Assembly: GCA_003218515.1 (NCBI GenBank)
Contig: QHNT01000061.1
Coordinates: forward strand, 1 to 35,896
Length of the DNA stretch: 35,896 nucleotides
Reading direction: 5' to 3'
From: Verrucomicrobiota bacterium
Lineage (GTDB): Bacteria; Verrucomicrobiota; Verrucomicrobiia; Limisphaerales; AV2
Both the position numbers and the translations under genes were made by a program. Below are positions 34,071 to 35,896 of the stretch, piece by piece. The notes beneath the pieces were generated by a model. The model saw only the letters and a program-made list of their open reading frames with translations, was not told the origin of the DNA and ran no database searches. How positions within the stretch are numbered: position 1 is the first letter of the stretch; every line of letters starts with the position of its first letter.

Positions 34071-34967
34071 ATGCAAACGAAGGTGCTCATCACAATCGAC
34101 ACTGAGGTTCGGACCCATGGCCGGCCAGATGCCTTCGATCACGACGTAGCAGGCCGTTCACAAAGCAATTCTCGTGGTGCTTACTGGATTGCGGACCAGC
34201 TTAAGAGTTACGGCTTTGCGGGAGTGTTCTTTCTTGATGTTTACGGCAGCGGCAGGTTTCGGGGAGCGCCTTATCGAGAGCTTTGTGAAGGCCTGTTGGA
34301 AAGGGGCCAAGACATTCAACTCCACACCCATCCCGACCAGATGTATGACTCGAAACGCAGGAACATGCACGAATACTCATTGGCAGAGCAAACCGGGATT
34401 GTACGAGATGGGATGGCCCTGCTCAAGGACTGGACGGGCAAGTCCCCCATAGCACATCGCGCGGGAAGCTATGGAGCCAACGAAGACACATTGAAGGCCC
34501 TGCGCGTTAACGGAATTCTGCTCGACAGTTCGTTCTTTTATGGCCGGGCCAATTGCAAGTTACCCTTTGGCAACTCAAATAGCCCTTTCAAATCACATGA
34601 CGTATGGGAGATACCCGTTACGATCGCTCCTGAGCCGGTTGAGAAGCTTGGTTTTCGTTTCCCGTTTTGGACCCGTCATTTTTGGAAACGCTATATCAAG
34701 CTGGACGTCAATGCCATGTGCCCGATCCAAATCTGCCGTTCGGTTAGACAGCTGCACGGGGCCATTCCCTACATGATCACTTTCCTGCACAGCTTCAGTT
34801 TCATGCGCTGGAAAACAGACGAACCAGATGAACGCGCGATCGCATCCTTCCACTCCTTGTTGCGGCTGCTGGCGGACATGGAAATCCCCGTTGTTACCTT
34901 TGAGCAGATTGCAGCAGAACTCGGAGTGGACAGCCAAGGAGAGCCTCGGCCAGTTATCAGGGCTTGA
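34071..34967 (+). CDS. Polysaccharide deacetylase-like protein (WalW type)
   Basis: The start at 34071 gives 298 residues beginning 'MQTKVLITIDTEVRTHG'. The 39-codon extension in the track overlaps the previous gene and has no match. NodB-like features are 'TIDTEVR' (metal-binding Asp), 'IQLHTHPDQM' (His pair, near residue 84) and 'AHRAGSYGANEDTL'. The protein has no signal peptide or membrane helix. It would deacetylate an N-acetyl sugar in a precursor or lipid-linked unit (inference). It is distinct from the deacetylase half of the 15777 fusion, which has 'THDVEG' and 'VHDLRHDG'. Confidence 0.85.
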   Translation: MQTKVLITIDTEVRTHGRPDAFDHDVAGRSQSNSRGAYWIADQLKSYGFAGVFFLDVYGSGRFRGAPYRELCEGLLERGQDIQLHTHPDQMYDSKRRNMHEYSLAEQTGIVRDGMALLKDWTGKSPIAHRAGSYGANEDTLKALRVNGILLDSSFFYGRANCKLPFGNSNSPFKSHDVWEIPVTIAPEPVEKLGFRFPFWTRHFWKRYIKLDVNAMCPIQICRSVRQLHGAIPYMITFLHSFSFMRWKTDEPDERAIASFHSLLRLLADMEIPVVTFEQIAAELGVDSQGEPRPVIRA

Positions 34968-34998
34968 AGTGCCCTGAATTACAGCCTACTCGTCAACC

Positions 34999-35795
34999 AT
35001 GTCGAAGCCAGCGTCACTGTCGGGGGCCGGAATGAACATCTGCGTTTGCGTCTGCACATACAGGCGGCACGGCCTGTTGCAACGCTTGCTCACAGACCTT
35101 CAAAAACAGGCTACCGATGGGTTGTTCGCTTACTCCGTCGTCGTTGTGGATAATGACGCGGTTCCCTCCGCACGACCCATCGTTGAGGAGATCAGCGAAA
35201 AAGCGAGCGTCAACATAGGTTACTTCCATGAACCACGGCGGAACATTTCGTATTAGGACCTGTCATTCCCCATTTTGCTGTTGAGCCGCCTGGGTGGCTC
35301 GTCAGAAGTAAGCTCTGTGAGCGACCACGTCTTTCGACCGGATCGGTTGTCACGAACGATCGAGATACCCGAACCGGCAACGTACTCCTGGCGAAGGATG
35401 TGTTACGCAGAGAAGACGGTCCGTTCCATCCCCGCTTCGGGACCAGCGGGGGCGGCGACAAGGACTACTTCATGAGGATGGTAGGGATGCGCAAGAAATT
35501 CGTCTGGTGCGACGAAGCATGCGTCTATGAGACAGTAACGCTCGACAGATACGCACGCGCCTATTACATCCGACGTGCTTTAGTGCGTGGGAGTGTGACT
35601 GCTCGAATGGAACCTTTGTTCGGCATTGGGACGGCCAAGTCACTATTGGCCGTGCCGCTTTACGCAGTGGCGTTGCCGTTCTTGCAGTTGATTGGCCACC
35701 ATTTCTTTATGAGGTACCTCATCAAAGAATGCGACCACGTAGGAAAATTGGTGGCGCGTTTAGGCATCAACATTGTGAAAGATCGACCGTACTGA
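34999..35795 (+). pseudogene. GT2 glycosyltransferase gene broken by internal deletion and frameshift
   Basis: The first part (34999 or 35032 to 35256) encodes a normal GT2 start, 'ICVCVCTYRRHGLLQRLL' and 'SVVVVDNDAVPSA', and stops at TAG right after 'EPRRNISY'. From 35256 another frame continues at once as 'GPVIPHFAVEPPGWLVRSK' and 'TGNVLLAKDVLRREDGPFHP', then 'GGGDKDYFMRM', down to the stop at 35795. These are the later blocks of the same family. The roughly 45 residues that should lie between, which normally carry the DDD/DxD metal site, are missing. The product cannot be an active transferase. It may be real decay or an assembly gap. Confidence 0.85.
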
Positions 35796-35896
35796 AGCAG
35801 CACATGAGCGCATCATCGCGGATGCCATGACTCGCCCTTAGACCGTCGTTGCCGCTGATTGACGCGCGACGGTTGTGCAAAGTTCAGGACCGGAGG
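35796..35896. other. Window end, no feature
   Basis: The last 101 bases after the broken GT2 gene show no ORF, repeat or terminator that I can support. Confidence 0.4.

Noticed and set aside
1-35896. tRNA, rRNA, CRISPR array, complete insertion sequence, phage or toxin-antitoxin genes
   Set aside because: None could be seen on either strand; all long frames are explained by the genes listed.

Overview
The window looks like part of a chromosome from a PVC-superphylum bacterium, most likely a Verrucomicrobiota member (inference). The evidence is a minus-strand block of families typical of that group: a Planctomycete-type cytochrome c plus WD40 protein, a PIG-L deacetylase with a Tat signal, a DUF1549/DUF1553 cytochrome protein and a Tat-exported DUF1501 protein. 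An intergenic inverted repeat that would translate as 'LTLTLSPRRG' also fits. No rRNA, tRNA, CRISPR array or intact transposase was seen.

Layout. (1) 1-6863, minus strand, read right to left: DUF1501, DUF1549/DUF1553, PIG-L, then cytochrome/WD40, which runs off the left edge. The last two are coupled by an ATGA overlap. (2) 6864-7186: divergent spacer with possible small ORFs and a decayed TPR-like remnant. (3) 7187-35795, all plus strand: a large Wzx/Wzy-type exopolysaccharide (capsule/O-antigen-like) locus.

How the polysaccharide genes fit together (family knowledge plus inference). The initiating sugar-phosphate transferase (8252) loads the first sugar on undecaprenyl phosphate. Two parallel sets of Wlb/Wbp-type enzymes (dehydrogenase, aminotransferase, N-acetyltransferase) and two non-hydrolysing UDP-GlcNAc 2-epimerases suggest nucleotide sugars of the 2,3-diacetamido-uronic acid type. 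GT2 and GT4 glycosyltransferases extend the unit. A Wzx-like flippase and a Wzy/WaaL-like polymerase move and polymerise it. A Wzc-like co-polymerase and a short Wza-like lipoprotein export it. An MBOAT plus SGNH pair, NodB-type and PIG-L deacetylases, and a FemAB/GNAT-like enzyme would decorate it. A secreted beta-helix protein may bind or cut the product.

The locus shows heavy rearrangement that can be read directly from the sequence: (a) wzc sits between two copies (about 85% identical over 186 bp, counted by hand) of the 3' end of the acetyltransferase gene; (b) the FemAB-like gene ends in a perfect 34-bp inverted repeat; (c) the second DegT aminotransferase lacks about 40 N-terminal residues in frame; (d) the terminal GT2 gene has lost its middle, including the expected DxD segment, and is frameshifted; (e) the Wzc P-loop has lost its lysine; (f) a 70-bp palindromic element sits in frame inside the DUF1549 gene, and a second epimerase carries a less certain insert of similar kind. 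I see no clearly new defence or mobile system. The most novel signals are the in-frame palindromic insertion, the fold-back end of the FemAB gene, the deacetylase-GT4 fusion and the duplicated, partly decaying sugar-nucleotide modules. Functions are read from motifs by eye; no database search was run.
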